From Streptomyces ortus (GTDB taxonomy: Bacteria; Actinomycetota; Actinomycetes; Streptomycetales; Streptomycetaceae), in the NCBI RefSeq assembly GCF_026341275.1, contig NZ_JAIFZO010000002.1:5734118-5798117 (forward strand): a DNA stretch of 64,000 nt, written 5' to 3'. The position numbers were made by a program, and so were the translations under genes. This document shows, in pieces, positions 37,024 to 44,986 of the stretch (the first letter of the stretch is position 1; the number at the start of each line of letters is the position of its first letter). The notes below the pieces were generated by a model, which searched no databases, was not told where the DNA came from, and saw only the letters and a program-made list of their open reading frames with translations.

Positions 37024-38251
37024 ATGTCACTTCGATCAGCTTCACGGACCACGACAGCCACCAGCGGACCGGGCCGCGGCCCGGCCTCCGACGTGCGTAC
37101 GCGACACCGCCGCCGGTCCCACCTCGGCGCGCCCCGACGACGCCGCGAGGCCTCGGCGGAGACGCTGCGCCTGCGCGCGGAGACCCTCTTCGCGCCGGAA
37201 CAGGACAGGGTGCGAGGGGAGTTGCGGCACGGGCCGCCCGTGGAATGGGGCGAGGGCGACGCTCAGGGGTGCGAGGAGTCGCAGCTGTGCGAGGAGCCCG
37301 CATCGGCCGGCGACCGACTACGTACCTTGTCGGGTTCGGGGCGGAGGGCCCTGGGGCGGGGGCGGGGGCGAGGGCGGGGCGGCGGGAGCATTCGAGGACG
37401 CCGACGAGGCCGCTGACGAAGGTGTCGGCGAAGGTGCCGGCGAGGTCGTGGACGAGGTCCGGGCCGCTCCCGCGTGGCGGGTGCGGGCCGGGCTCGCCGT
37501 CCGGGAGCGGATGCCGCTGTGGCTCCAGTCCAGGTGCGGCCTTGAGCGCCGGAGCGTGGCCGCGCTCGCTGTGGTGCTGGTCGTCGCGGCGGCCCTCGCC
37601 GCGCAGCACTTCTGGGCGGGGGGAACCCAGCCGGTGCGGGCCCCGGAGATCGTACGGGCCGCGGTTCCGTACGGGGAGGAGGCGAACGCGGCCGGGCAGA
37701 AGACGGCGGCCGGAACCTCCGCAGCCGCTGCCGCCGATGCCGCCGGGGCGCCCGAGGGCGCGGCCCCCACCGCACTCGTGGTGGACGTCAGCGGCAAGGT
37801 GCGGGAGCCGGGTGTCCATCGGCTGCCGGCCGGTTCCCGGGTCGCCGACGCCCTGAAGGCCGCGGGCGGGGTGCGCCCGGGCACGGACATCGGAGGCCTC
37901 AACCGCGCACGGTTTCTGGTGGACGGTGAGCAGGTGGTGGTCGGGGCGCCGTCGGCGGCGGGGCCGGGAGCGGCGGGGGTACCGGGAGTCCCGGGCGCGG
38001 GCGTTGCGGGGGGTTCGGGTTCGGCTGTTGTGGGTCCTGGTGGGGCCGCCGCCCCGGTCACTCCGGTCGCCCTCAACACGGCCACCCTGGAGCAGCTGGA
38101 CACGCTGCCGGGTGTCGGCCCTGTGCTGGCGCAGCACATCATCGACCACCGCAGTCGGCACGGCGGCTTCCGCTCGGTGGACGAGCTCCGCGAGGTGAAC
38201 GGAATCGGCGACCGCCGTTTCGCCGATCTGCGGAATCTCGTACGGCCATGA
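37024..38251 (+). CDS. comEA: ComEA-like helix-hairpin-helix DNA-binding protein, probable frameshift near 37345-37385
   Basis: The C-terminal two-thirds is clear ComEA: one transmembrane helix (SVAALAVVLVVAAALAAQHFW), an SLBB domain (VVDVSGKVREPGVHRLPAGSRVADALKAAGG), an Ala/Gly linker and a C-terminal HhH domain (LNTATLEQLDTLPGVGPVLAQHIIDHR). This anchors DNA at the membrane for uptake through ComEC. The N-terminal part (from ATG 37024, MSLRSASRTTTATSGPGRGP) is coding-like in another frame up to the G-rich run GGGGCGGGGGCGGGGGCG near 37357-37375, where losing one G would join the two parts. So either a frameshift or sequencing error exists, or translation begins downstream. The stop overlaps comEC (ATGA). 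Confidence 0.75.
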
Positions 38252-40887
38252 GGGGCCCGACCGTAACGCATCGGCCGGCCGTGCACGTGGACTCCGACAG
38301 CCCGCTCGGTGCCGCGCATCCCCGGCAGGAGGGCCCGACGGATCTGCGGCTCGTCCCACCGGCGCTGGCGGCGTGGGCGACGGCGGCGGTGGCGTTGGAC
38401 GCACCGCCGGGGTGGGTCGCGGGCGTGGTCGCGCTCTGCGTGGCCGCGGCGGGGCGTCTCCTGCTCGCGCGCCGCGCCCCCTTGCGCGCCGCGCTGCCGT
38501 CTCGGTCGATGCGGGCGTCCTGGTCGAAGTCGTCCCTCGCGGCCGTGCTGCTCTGTGTCGCGGCCTCGGCGGCCTCCGGTGGGTTGCACGGCGCGGATCT
38601 GCGCAGGGGGCCGATCCCGGAGTCGGCGCGACGGTTCGACCGGGTGACCGCCGAGGTGGAGGTCACCTCGGACCCACGGCTCACCCGCCCCCGGATCAGG
38701 GGGAATCACGCCGCGCCGACGGCGATCCTGCTCGACGCCGAGGTCAGAAGGGTCGAGAGGCCGGACGGGACGATGACGCGCACGCGCACGCCGGTACTGC
38801 TGATCGTGGACGCTCGGCAGAGGAAGCGGCCGTGGGCGGAAGCGGGCCCGAGGGCGGAGGGGGCGGAGGGGGCGGAGGGAGCGGCTCGGGAACGAGCCGG
38901 CTCGACCTGGCTCTCCCTCCTCCCCTCCACCCGGCTCAGGGTGATCGCACGGGTCGCGCCTCCGCTCGGCGGCGGGGACCGGATCGCGGCGGTGCTCCGG
39001 GTACGCGGCAGCGGGCCGCCGGAAGTGGTCGGCCAGCCGTCCGCCACGCAGCGGTTCGCCGGGGAGTTGCGGGCCAGGCTGCGGGCGGCGACCGACGGGC
39101 TGGAACCGGACGCGCGGGCGCTGCTGCCGGGCCTGGTGGTCGGGGACACCTCCCGGATCACACCGGAGCTGGACGAGGCGTTCAGGGCGACCGATCTCAC
39201 ACACATCCTCGCTGTCAGCGGCGCCAACTTCACAATCGTGCTCGCCCTGCTCATCGGGCCGCCGGGCCGGGCCCAGCGGATCGAGCGCCGGGGGCTGGCG
39301 CCCCGGCTCGGTCTGCCGTTGCGGGCGACCGCCCTGTGCGGCGGCGCGCTCACGCTCGGCCTCGTCATCGTGTGTCGTCCGGACCCGAGCGTGCTGCGGG
39401 CCGCGGCCTGCGGGTCGATCGCACTGCTGGCCATCGCCACCGGCCGCCGCAGATCACTGATCCCGGCGCTGGCCACGGCGGTGCTCGTGCTGGTGCTGTA
39501 CGACCCGTGGCTGGCCCGGAGTTACGGTTTCCTGCTCTCCGTGCTCGCCACCGGCGCCCTGCTGACGCTGGCCCCGCGGTGGAGTGCGGTGCTCCGTGGG
39601 CGCGGGATGCCGTCGCGGCCGGCCGAGGCGCTGGCGGCGGCGGGCGCCGCCCAGGTGGTGTGCGCGCCGGTCGTCGCCGTCCTTGCGGCGCGGGTCAGTC
39701 TGGTGGCGGTGCCGTGCAACCTGCTCGTGGAGTTCGCGGTCGCGCCGGCCACGGTGCTGGGTTTCGCGACGCTGGCCACGGCTCCCTGGGCGATGCCGGT
39801 CGCGAAGGCGCTGGCGTGGTGCGCGAGTTGGCCCGCCGGATGGATCGCGGACATCGCCCGGGCGGGTGCGGCTCTGCCGGGCGGAGGCATGGACTGGCCG
39901 GGAAGCTGGACGGGGGCACTGCTGCTCGCCGGTGCGATGACCGCCCTCGGGTTCGTCGGCCGCAGGCTGCTGCGGCATCCCTGGCTGAGCTGCGCCTGCG
40001 GAGTGCTGCTCCTGCTTGTGCTGGTGCAGCCGCCGCCTCTCACCCGGGTGATCACGGGGTGGCCGCCGCCGGACTGGCGGTTCGCGATGTGCGACGTGGG
40101 CCAGGGCGACGCGATGGTGCTCGCGGCGGGCGACGGCAGTGCGGTGGTGGTGGACGCGGGGCCCGACCCGGCACTCGTCGACCGGTGTCTGACGGCGCTC
40201 GGCATCACGCGGGTCGCTCTCGTCGTACTGACCCACTTCCACGCGGATCATGTGGCGGGGCTGCCGGGTGTGCTGCGCGGGCGTTCGGTGGGCGCGATCG
40301 AGACGACGGGCCTGGAGGAGCCGCTGGACCAGGCCGAATTCGTCCACCGGCAGGCCGCGGTCCGGCACATTCCGGTGACACGGGCGCTGGCGGGGGAGCG
40401 GCGTCGTACGGGCGGACTCGACTGGCAGGTGCTGTGGCCGCCGCCGAGCCGGGCCCCGGGGGCAGGGCCGGCGCCGGGGCCGATACCGATACCGGGGCTG
40501 GAGCCGGGACCGGTGCCGGAGGGGCCGAACGACGCGAGCGTCACCCTGCTCGTCCGGTCGGCCGGGCTGACGATGCTGATGCTCGGGGATCTCGAACCAC
40601 CGGCTCAGCGGGCCCTGTTGAGATCACCGGCCGGGGCGGCCCTGAGGTCCGTGGATGTGCTGAAGGTGGCTCATCACGGTTCGGCGAACCAGGATCCCGA
40701 CCTCATACGACGGGCGGCGCCACGCCTCGCGCTCATCTCGTGCGGCGCCGACAACCCCTACGGACATCCGGCACCCAGCACGACGGCAGCACTGGAAGCA
40801 GGGGGCGCGCAGGTGCTGCGCACCGATGTGGACGGGGCGGTAACGGTGGGAGGAGGAGACGAGCACCTGCTGATCACGCGAGACTGA
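38248..40887 (+). CDS. comEC: ComEC/Rec2-type DNA uptake channel protein
   Basis: 879 residues. An N-terminal soluble OB-like part has an Arg/Glu/Gly-rich insert. A multi-helix competence domain (about 300-600) contains the hallmark HILAVSGANFTIVLAL. The C-terminal metallo-beta-lactamase domain has CDVGQGDAMVLAAG, VDAGPDPALV, LTHFHADHVAGL and KVAHHGS. Family members pass single-stranded DNA across the membrane. The gene is translationally coupled to comEA. Natural competence is not established in Streptomyces, so the biological use of this pair is open. An alternative name is DNA internalization-related competence protein. Confidence 0.92.
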   Translation: MRGPTVTHRPAVHVDSDSPLGAAHPRQEGPTDLRLVPPALAAWATAAVALDAPPGWVAGVVALCVAAAGRLLLARRAPLRAALPSRSMRASWSKSSLAAVLLCVAASAASGGLHGADLRRGPIPESARRFDRVTAEVEVTSDPRLTRPRIRGNHAAPTAILLDAEVRRVERPDGTMTRTRTPVLLIVDARQRKRPWAEAGPRAEGAEGAEGAARERAGSTWLSLLPSTRLRVIARVAPPLGGGDRIAAVLRVRGSGPPEVVGQPSATQRFAGELRARLRAATDGLEPDARALLPGLVVGDTSRITPELDEAFRATDLTHILAVSGANFTIVLALLIGPPGRAQRIERRGLAPRLGLPLRATALCGGALTLGLVIVCRPDPSVLRAAACGSIALLAIATGRRRSLIPALATAVLVLVLYDPWLARSYGFLLSVLATGALLTLAPRWSAVLRGRGMPSRPAEALAAAGAAQVVCAPVVAVLAARVSLVAVPCNLLVEFAVAPATVLGFATLATAPWAMPVAKALAWCASWPAGWIADIARAGAALPGGGMDWPGSWTGALLLAGAMTALGFVGRRLLRHPWLSCACGVLLLLVLVQPPPLTRVITGWPPPDWRFAMCDVGQGDAMVLAAGDGSAVVVDAGPDPALVDRCLTALGITRVALVVLTHFHADHVAGLPGVLRGRSVGAIETTGLEEPLDQAEFVHRQAAVRHIPVTRALAGERRRTGGLDWQVLWPPPSRAPGAGPAPGPIPIPGLEPGPVPEGPNDASVTLLVRSAGLTMLMLGDLEPPAQRALLRSPAGAALRSVDVLKVAHHGSANQDPDLIRRAAPRLALISCGADNPYGHPAPSTTAALEAGGAQVLRTDVDGAVTVGGGDEHLLITRD

Positions 40888-40891
40888 AGGC

Positions 40892-41719
40892 ATGAAACCC
40901 GCACAGGTCGATGCCTACCTCCGCCGGATCGGCGTCACCCACCCCGCCTGGCCCACCGCCGACGTCCTCCGTGAACTGCAGTTGCGACACCTGCTGACCG
41001 TGCCGTTCGAGAACCTGTCGATCCACCTCGGTGAGGAGATCGCGCTGGAGGAGAAACCGCTCCTGGACAAGCTGGTGGGCGCCCGCAGGGGCGGCTTCTG
41101 CTACGAACTGAACGGGGCCTTCGGCGCGTTGCTCAAGGCGCTGGGCTTCGATGTGACGCTGCTCGCGGGGCGGGTCTACGGGGAGGAGGAGCGGCTCGGG
41201 ATCCCGTACGACCATCTGGCTTTGCGGGTGCGGACGGTGGACGGGGGCGACTGGCTGGCCGACGTCGGGTTCGGGGCGCACAGCCACTACCCGCTGGCCT
41301 TCGGGGAGCGGGGGGAGCAGACGGATCCGGCGGGCGCGTTCCGGGTGATCGTGGCCGGGGCGGATCCGGCCGGGGTGCGCGGGAGCGCCGGGGAGTTCGG
41401 GGACCTGGAGGTGGTGCGGGACGGCAGGTCCCGGTACCGGCTGGAGACACGGCCGCGGGTGCTCGGGGACTTCGTGGCCGGGGCCTGGTGGCACAGCACC
41501 TCGCCGGCGTCGCACTTCGCCCGGTCACTGGTCTGCTCGCGGGTCACGGAGGACGGCGGGCGGGTCACGCTCAGCGGGCGCACCCTCACGGTCACGGACC
41601 CCGGCGGCGGAAGGACGACGGCGGATCTCGTCTCGGACGAGGAGGTGCTGGAGGCGTACAGGAAGCGGTTCGGGATCGTGCTGGAGCGCGTCCCGGTGGT
41701 CCGGAAAAGCGGCGGCTGA
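40892..41719 (+). CDS. Arylamine N-acetyltransferase
   Basis: 275 residues. The full catalytic triad is visible: C70 in RRGGFCYELNG, H108 in PYDHLALRV and D124 in LADVGFG. It transfers acetyl from acetyl-CoA to arylamines or hydrazines; related NAT domains also close amide rings in natural-product pathways, but this is a stand-alone enzyme among housekeeping genes. ATG 40892 overlaps no gene and lies 4 nt after comEC, so it may be read from the same message. Confidence 0.95.
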   Translation: MKPAQVDAYLRRIGVTHPAWPTADVLRELQLRHLLTVPFENLSIHLGEEIALEEKPLLDKLVGARRGGFCYELNGAFGALLKALGFDVTLLAGRVYGEEERLGIPYDHLALRVRTVDGGDWLADVGFGAHSHYPLAFGERGEQTDPAGAFRVIVAGADPAGVRGSAGEFGDLEVVRDGRSRYRLETRPRVLGDFVAGAWWHSTSPASHFARSLVCSRVTEDGGRVTLSGRTLTVTDPGGGRTTADLVSDEEVLEAYRKRFGIVLERVPVVRKSGG

Positions 41720-41766
41720 GGGAGGAACAGAAACGGAACGGCCAATTCGGGCTACTCGTGTGTAGT

Positions 41767-41784
41767 ACCAGCACATGCGCTGGT
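41767..41784. promoter_or_regulatory. Inverted repeat in the yceI promoter region
   Basis: ACCAGC (41767-41772) and GCTGGT (41779-41784) are spaced by 6 bases within an unusually AT-rich stretch upstream of the YceI-like gene. The size suits a dimeric repressor. The whole gap 41720-41891 carries no gene. Confidence 0.35.
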
Positions 41785-41891
41785 TTACTGCGATGTAGTC
41801 GTCTGTTGCCTCGAAAGTCGCATCGGTGGTCGAATACCTCTCCGACAACAAGTGCTTTCACAGCGTGTGTTGACGCGAGGGTGGGTCGCAG

Positions 41892-42770
41892 ATGGTCGGC
41901 AGCTGGCTGGGGAACCGTACGAACCGGGCGCAGGCGGGCGGTCTCGGCCCGGTGCCGTTGCCGGAGGGCGCCGGTGTGCTCGGCTGCCGGGTGCTGGATC
42001 CGGCGAACCAGCCGGTGTTGGACGCGGAGTTCCTGGTCACGGATGCCGCGGGGCGCAGAGTGGTCGGCGGGGAGCTGGATCCGTTCGGGTCCTTCCTGGT
42101 GACGGTCCCGGCCGGTGAGTACCGCCTCGCCGTGTCCGCCGAGGGGCACGCTCCGTACCGGGCGAACGTCACGGTGCCGGCGAACGAGGTGGCCGCGCTC
42201 AGCGACGTGCGGCTGCCTCCCGCGCAACCACCCGCGTTACCGGCGCCGGGGGACTGGGAGATCGAGCCGACCCATTCCTCGATCGGCTTCACGGCCCGGC
42301 ATATCGGGATGGCTCGGGTGCGGGGGAGATTCAACACCTTCGCCGGGATAGTACGGGTGGCCGAGAACGTGCAGCAGTCGGCGATGCACGTGGTCATCGA
42401 CGCGGGGTCGATCGACACCAACGTCAGGGCGCGGGACGGGCATCTGAAGTCGGCGGACTTCCTGGACGTGGACCGGTTCCCGACGGTGGAGTTCTACAGC
42501 GACCGGTTCACGCACCGGGGCGGCAGCCGGTGGGGGGTCGCCGGGGCGCTGTCGCTGCACGGGGTGACGCGGACGGTCACGCTCGACACGGAGTATCTGG
42601 GGGTGGGCAACGGCACGGAGGGCGAGGTGCGGGCGGCCTGCCGGGCCAGTGCCGAGTTGCGGCGCGACGACTTCACGATGAGCTGGCAGTCGATGCTGGC
42701 ACGGGGCATCGCCATGGTCGGGACGAGTATCACGGTCGATCTGGACATACAGATCGTTCCCAAGGGCTGA
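41892..42770 (+). CDS. YceI-family protein with N-terminal carboxypeptidase-regulatory-like domain
   Basis: 292 residues. An N-terminal segment (about 28-110) of Ig-like type (GVLGCRVLDPANQPVLDAEFLVTD, PFGSFLVTVPAGEYRLAV) is joined by a proline linker to a full YceI lipocalin-like domain (about 115-292): WEIEPTHSSIGFTARHIGMARVRGRF, VVIDAGSIDTNVRARDGHLKSADFLDV. YceI proteins bind polyisoprenoid-type lipids. No signal peptide is visible, so the location is unclear. The regulatory-like domain fused in front is a distinctive layout. It sits downstream of an AT-rich region with an inverted repeat. Confidence 0.9.
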   Translation: MVGSWLGNRTNRAQAGGLGPVPLPEGAGVLGCRVLDPANQPVLDAEFLVTDAAGRRVVGGELDPFGSFLVTVPAGEYRLAVSAEGHAPYRANVTVPANEVAALSDVRLPPAQPPALPAPGDWEIEPTHSSIGFTARHIGMARVRGRFNTFAGIVRVAENVQQSAMHVVIDAGSIDTNVRARDGHLKSADFLDVDRFPTVEFYSDRFTHRGGSRWGVAGALSLHGVTRTVTLDTEYLGVGNGTEGEVRAACRASAELRRDDFTMSWQSMLARGIAMVGTSITVDLDIQIVPKG

Positions 42771-42849
42771 GCCGGACCGAGGGCCACTGGTCGCCGGCTG
42801 CCGGGTGCCCCCGGTGCGAGGCGTGGTCCCAGTGCCGGAAAATGGCCGG

Positions 42850-43095
42850 GTGAGCGACGTGAGACATGTACTGGTGCTGCCCGACCGCGATGCCGCGCAC
42901 GAGGCGGCGGAGGCGCTCGGTGAGCAGTTCGCACTGGACGAGGAGCCCCAGCTCGTACGGGACGCACTGGCCGGTGAGGACGATGCCGAGGACGCGCAGT
43001 GGCTGCTCGTGCTGCGCGACGAGAACGAGCGGCTGGACGCGCGGGAACTGGACGAGTTCGTGAGGGAGTGGGACGGCTGGCGCGAGGAGCCGTAG
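42850..43095 (+). CDS. Small acidic conserved protein
   Basis: 81 residues, MSDVRHVLVLPDRDAAHEAAEALGEQF..., predicted to form a compact alpha/beta fold with strongly acidic composition (DEEPQLVRDALAGEDDAEDAQWLLVL). No known catalytic motif. GTG 42850 is chosen over the ATG at 42868 because the conserved strand VRHVLVL lies before the latter. There is no strong ribosome site. It sits between yceI and holA and has normal codon bias. Confidence 0.65.
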   Translation: MSDVRHVLVLPDRDAAHEAAEALGEQFALDEEPQLVRDALAGEDDAEDAQWLLVLRDENERLDARELDEFVREWDGWREEP

Positions 43096-43186
43096 GGATG
43101 CCGACGCCGTAGAGGGGGCGCGTGGGGGGCGCGGCCCCGCGGTGGGCGCGGGCCCGTTGTCGGTGGTGCGTGGGATGCTGGGCGCG

Positions 43187-44173
43187 ATGGCCAGGAACTC
43201 TGCACAAGACAACCCGCTCGCTCCCGTCACGATCGCCGTGGGACAGGAGGACCTCCTGCTCGACCGTGCCGTGCAGGAGGTGGTGGCCGCCGCGCGCGCC
43301 GCCGACGCGGACACCGACGTACGGGACCTCACGTCGGACCAGCTGCAGCCGGGCACGCTCGCCGAGCTGACGAGCCCGTCGCTCTTCGCCGAGCGCAAGG
43401 TCGTCGTGGTGCGGGGCGCGCAGGATCTGTCGGCGGACACGGTCAAGGACGTGAAGGCGTACCTGGGCGCTCCGGCCGAGGAGATCACCCTCGTGCTGCT
43501 GCACGCGGGGGGCGCCAAGGGCAAGGGGCTGCTCGACGCCGCCCGCAAGGTGGGGGCGCGGGAGGTCGCGTGCCCCAAGATGACGAAGCCGGCGGACCGG
43601 CTGTCGTTCGTGCGCGCCGAGTTCAGGGCGCTGGGGCGGTCGGCGACGGCCGAGGCGTGCCAGGCGCTCGTCGACTCGATCGGCAGCGACCTGCGGGAGC
43701 TGGCTTCCGCGGTGACGCAGCTCGCCGCGGACATCGAGGGAACGATCGACGAGGCCGTCGTCGGGCGGTACTACACCGGGCGGGCCGAGGCCTCCAGCTT
43801 CACGGTGGCGGACCGGGCGGTCGAAGGGCGGGCGGCCGAAGCGCTGGAGGCGTTGCGGTGGTCGTTGTCGACGGGGGTCGCGCCCGTTCTGATCACCAGT
43901 GCGCTGGCGCAGGGGGTGCGGGCGATCGGGAAGCTGTCCTCCGCGCGGGGTGGGCGGCCGGCCGATCTGGCGCGGGAGCTGGGGATGCCGCCGTGGAAGA
44001 TCGACCGGGTTCGGCAGCAGATGCGGGGGTGGACGCCGGACGGGGTCGCTGTGGCGTTGGTGGCGGTCGCCGAGGCGGATGCGGGGGTGAAGGGGGGTGG
44101 GGATGACCCCGAGTACGCGCTGGAGAAGGCGGTCGTCACGATTGCCCGCGCGGCGCGGATGAGGCGGGGATAG
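43187..44173 (+). CDS. holA: DNA polymerase III delta subunit
   Basis: 328 residues of the HolA family, part of the clamp loader. VTIAVGQEDLLLDRAVQEVV, SPSLFAERKVVVVRGAQ, LVLLHAGGAKGKGLLDAARKVG and the C-terminal MPPWKIDRVRQQMRGW match actinobacterial delta. ATG 43187 is selected; GATGCT at 43174-43179 sits 7 nt before it and may be a -10, so the mRNA may be leaderless. An in-frame ATG at 43175 is also possible. Confidence 0.94.
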   Translation: MARNSAQDNPLAPVTIAVGQEDLLLDRAVQEVVAAARAADADTDVRDLTSDQLQPGTLAELTSPSLFAERKVVVVRGAQDLSADTVKDVKAYLGAPAEEITLVLLHAGGAKGKGLLDAARKVGAREVACPKMTKPADRLSFVRAEFRALGRSATAEACQALVDSIGSDLRELASAVTQLAADIEGTIDEAVVGRYYTGRAEASSFTVADRAVEGRAAEALEALRWSLSTGVAPVLITSALAQGVRAIGKLSSARGGRPADLARELGMPPWKIDRVRQQMRGWTPDGVAVALVAVAEADAGVKGGGDDPEYALEKAVVTIARAARMRRG

Positions 44174-44183
44174 TTGCTGTCCC

Positions 44184-44253
44184 TTGGGGGCTGCGCCCCC
44201 AGACCCCCATCGGCCTGAACGGCCTCGTCCTCAAACGCCGGACGGGCTGAAAA
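44184..44253. repeat. Dispersed Streptomyces intergenic element, copy 1
   Basis: TTGGGGGCTGCGCCCCCAG, then CCTCAAACGCCGGACGGGCTGA. The same pair of blocks recurs at 57779-57836. The first block is itself a hairpin. The two copies here are over 13 kb apart. Confidence 0.85.
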
Positions 44254-44257
44254 GCAG

Positions 44258-44301
44258 AAACACAAACCCCGGCCTCGCCCTGGAAGGGCGCGGCCGGGGC
44301 C
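44258..44301 (-). terminator. Terminator of rpsT
   Basis: CCCCGGCC (44267-44274) pairs with GGCCGGGG (44292-44299) with an inner GCCC/GGGC pair. On the minus strand the stem is followed by TTTGTGTTTC. It can also end holA transcription. Confidence 0.8.
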
Positions 44302-44462
44302 CGGTTCACGCTGGGGACTCGTACCCGCGTGGCGAACGCAGTCGCGTACGAGTCGGGTGCCGGTCGGGAGCGGATGAGAGAGGGCCCGCTCAGGTCCTTC
44401 CGGCGTTCGAATCACTTCGAATCAAGTGAGTGCGGGGCCGTGGCCCGGTACTCGGCAGAGGT

Positions 44463-44729
44463 TCAGCCCTTGAGGGAGGCGACCTTCGAAGCAAGCGCCG
44501 ACTTCTTGTTGGCGGCCTGGTTCTTGTGGATGACGCCCTTGGAGACGGCCTTGTCCAGCTTGCGCGAGGCTTCGCGCTGCGCGGCCGTGGCCTTCTCGAC
44601 GTCACCCGCGGCAGCGGCCTCGCGGGCCTTGCGGATCGCGGTCTTCAGCGAGGACTTGACGGCCTTGTTGCGCAGCCGAGCCTTCTCGTTGGTCTTGATC
44701 CGCTTGATCTGGGACTTGATGTTCGCCAC
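44463..44729 (-). CDS. rpsT: 30S ribosomal protein S20
   Basis: 88 residues, very basic, MANIKSQIKRIKTNEKARLR... ending KKSALASKVASLKG: a primary 16S rRNA binder of the small subunit. GTG start at 44729 with AGAAGG nine bases upstream. It is divergent from lepA; the -10 at 44868-44873 and a hairpin-ended 3' side make it a single-gene unit. Confidence 0.98.
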   Translation of the reverse strand: MANIKSQIKRIKTNEKARLRNKAVKSSLKTAIRKAREAAAAGDVEKATAAQREASRKLDKAVSKGVIHKNQAANKKSALASKVASLKG

Positions 44730-44867
44730 GAATGAGCCTTCTCAGGTTCAGGCGCACAAGACGGTACGTCTCACGACGGGACGTCCGGGGCGCCGGTGAT
44801 TTCTCTTCTTCAAGGTGGTGCGTTTCCTGCGAGTCCCCTGCAGAGAAGGCAGGAGACACAGCTGCCC

Positions 44868-44897
44868 AGAGTAGCAGTCGCCCCGCTGACGGCCCAA
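44868..44897 (-). promoter_or_regulatory. Promoter of rpsT
   Basis: On the minus strand: -35 TTGGGC (44897-44892), 18-bp spacer, -10 TACTCT (44873-44868), about 139 nt before the start codon. Confidence 0.5.
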
Positions 44898-44986
44898 ACC
44901 GGTCGCACCTCGCCGCCCGTGGGACCATGGAGCCTACGTATCGATCCGACCCGAGGCGACAGGCGCCTCAAGAGACAGGACCCTGC

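Noticed and set aside
44400..44425. GTTCGAATC resembling a tRNA T-loop upstream of rpsT
   Set aside because: The flanking bases cannot form a T stem and no acceptor or anticodon arm is present.
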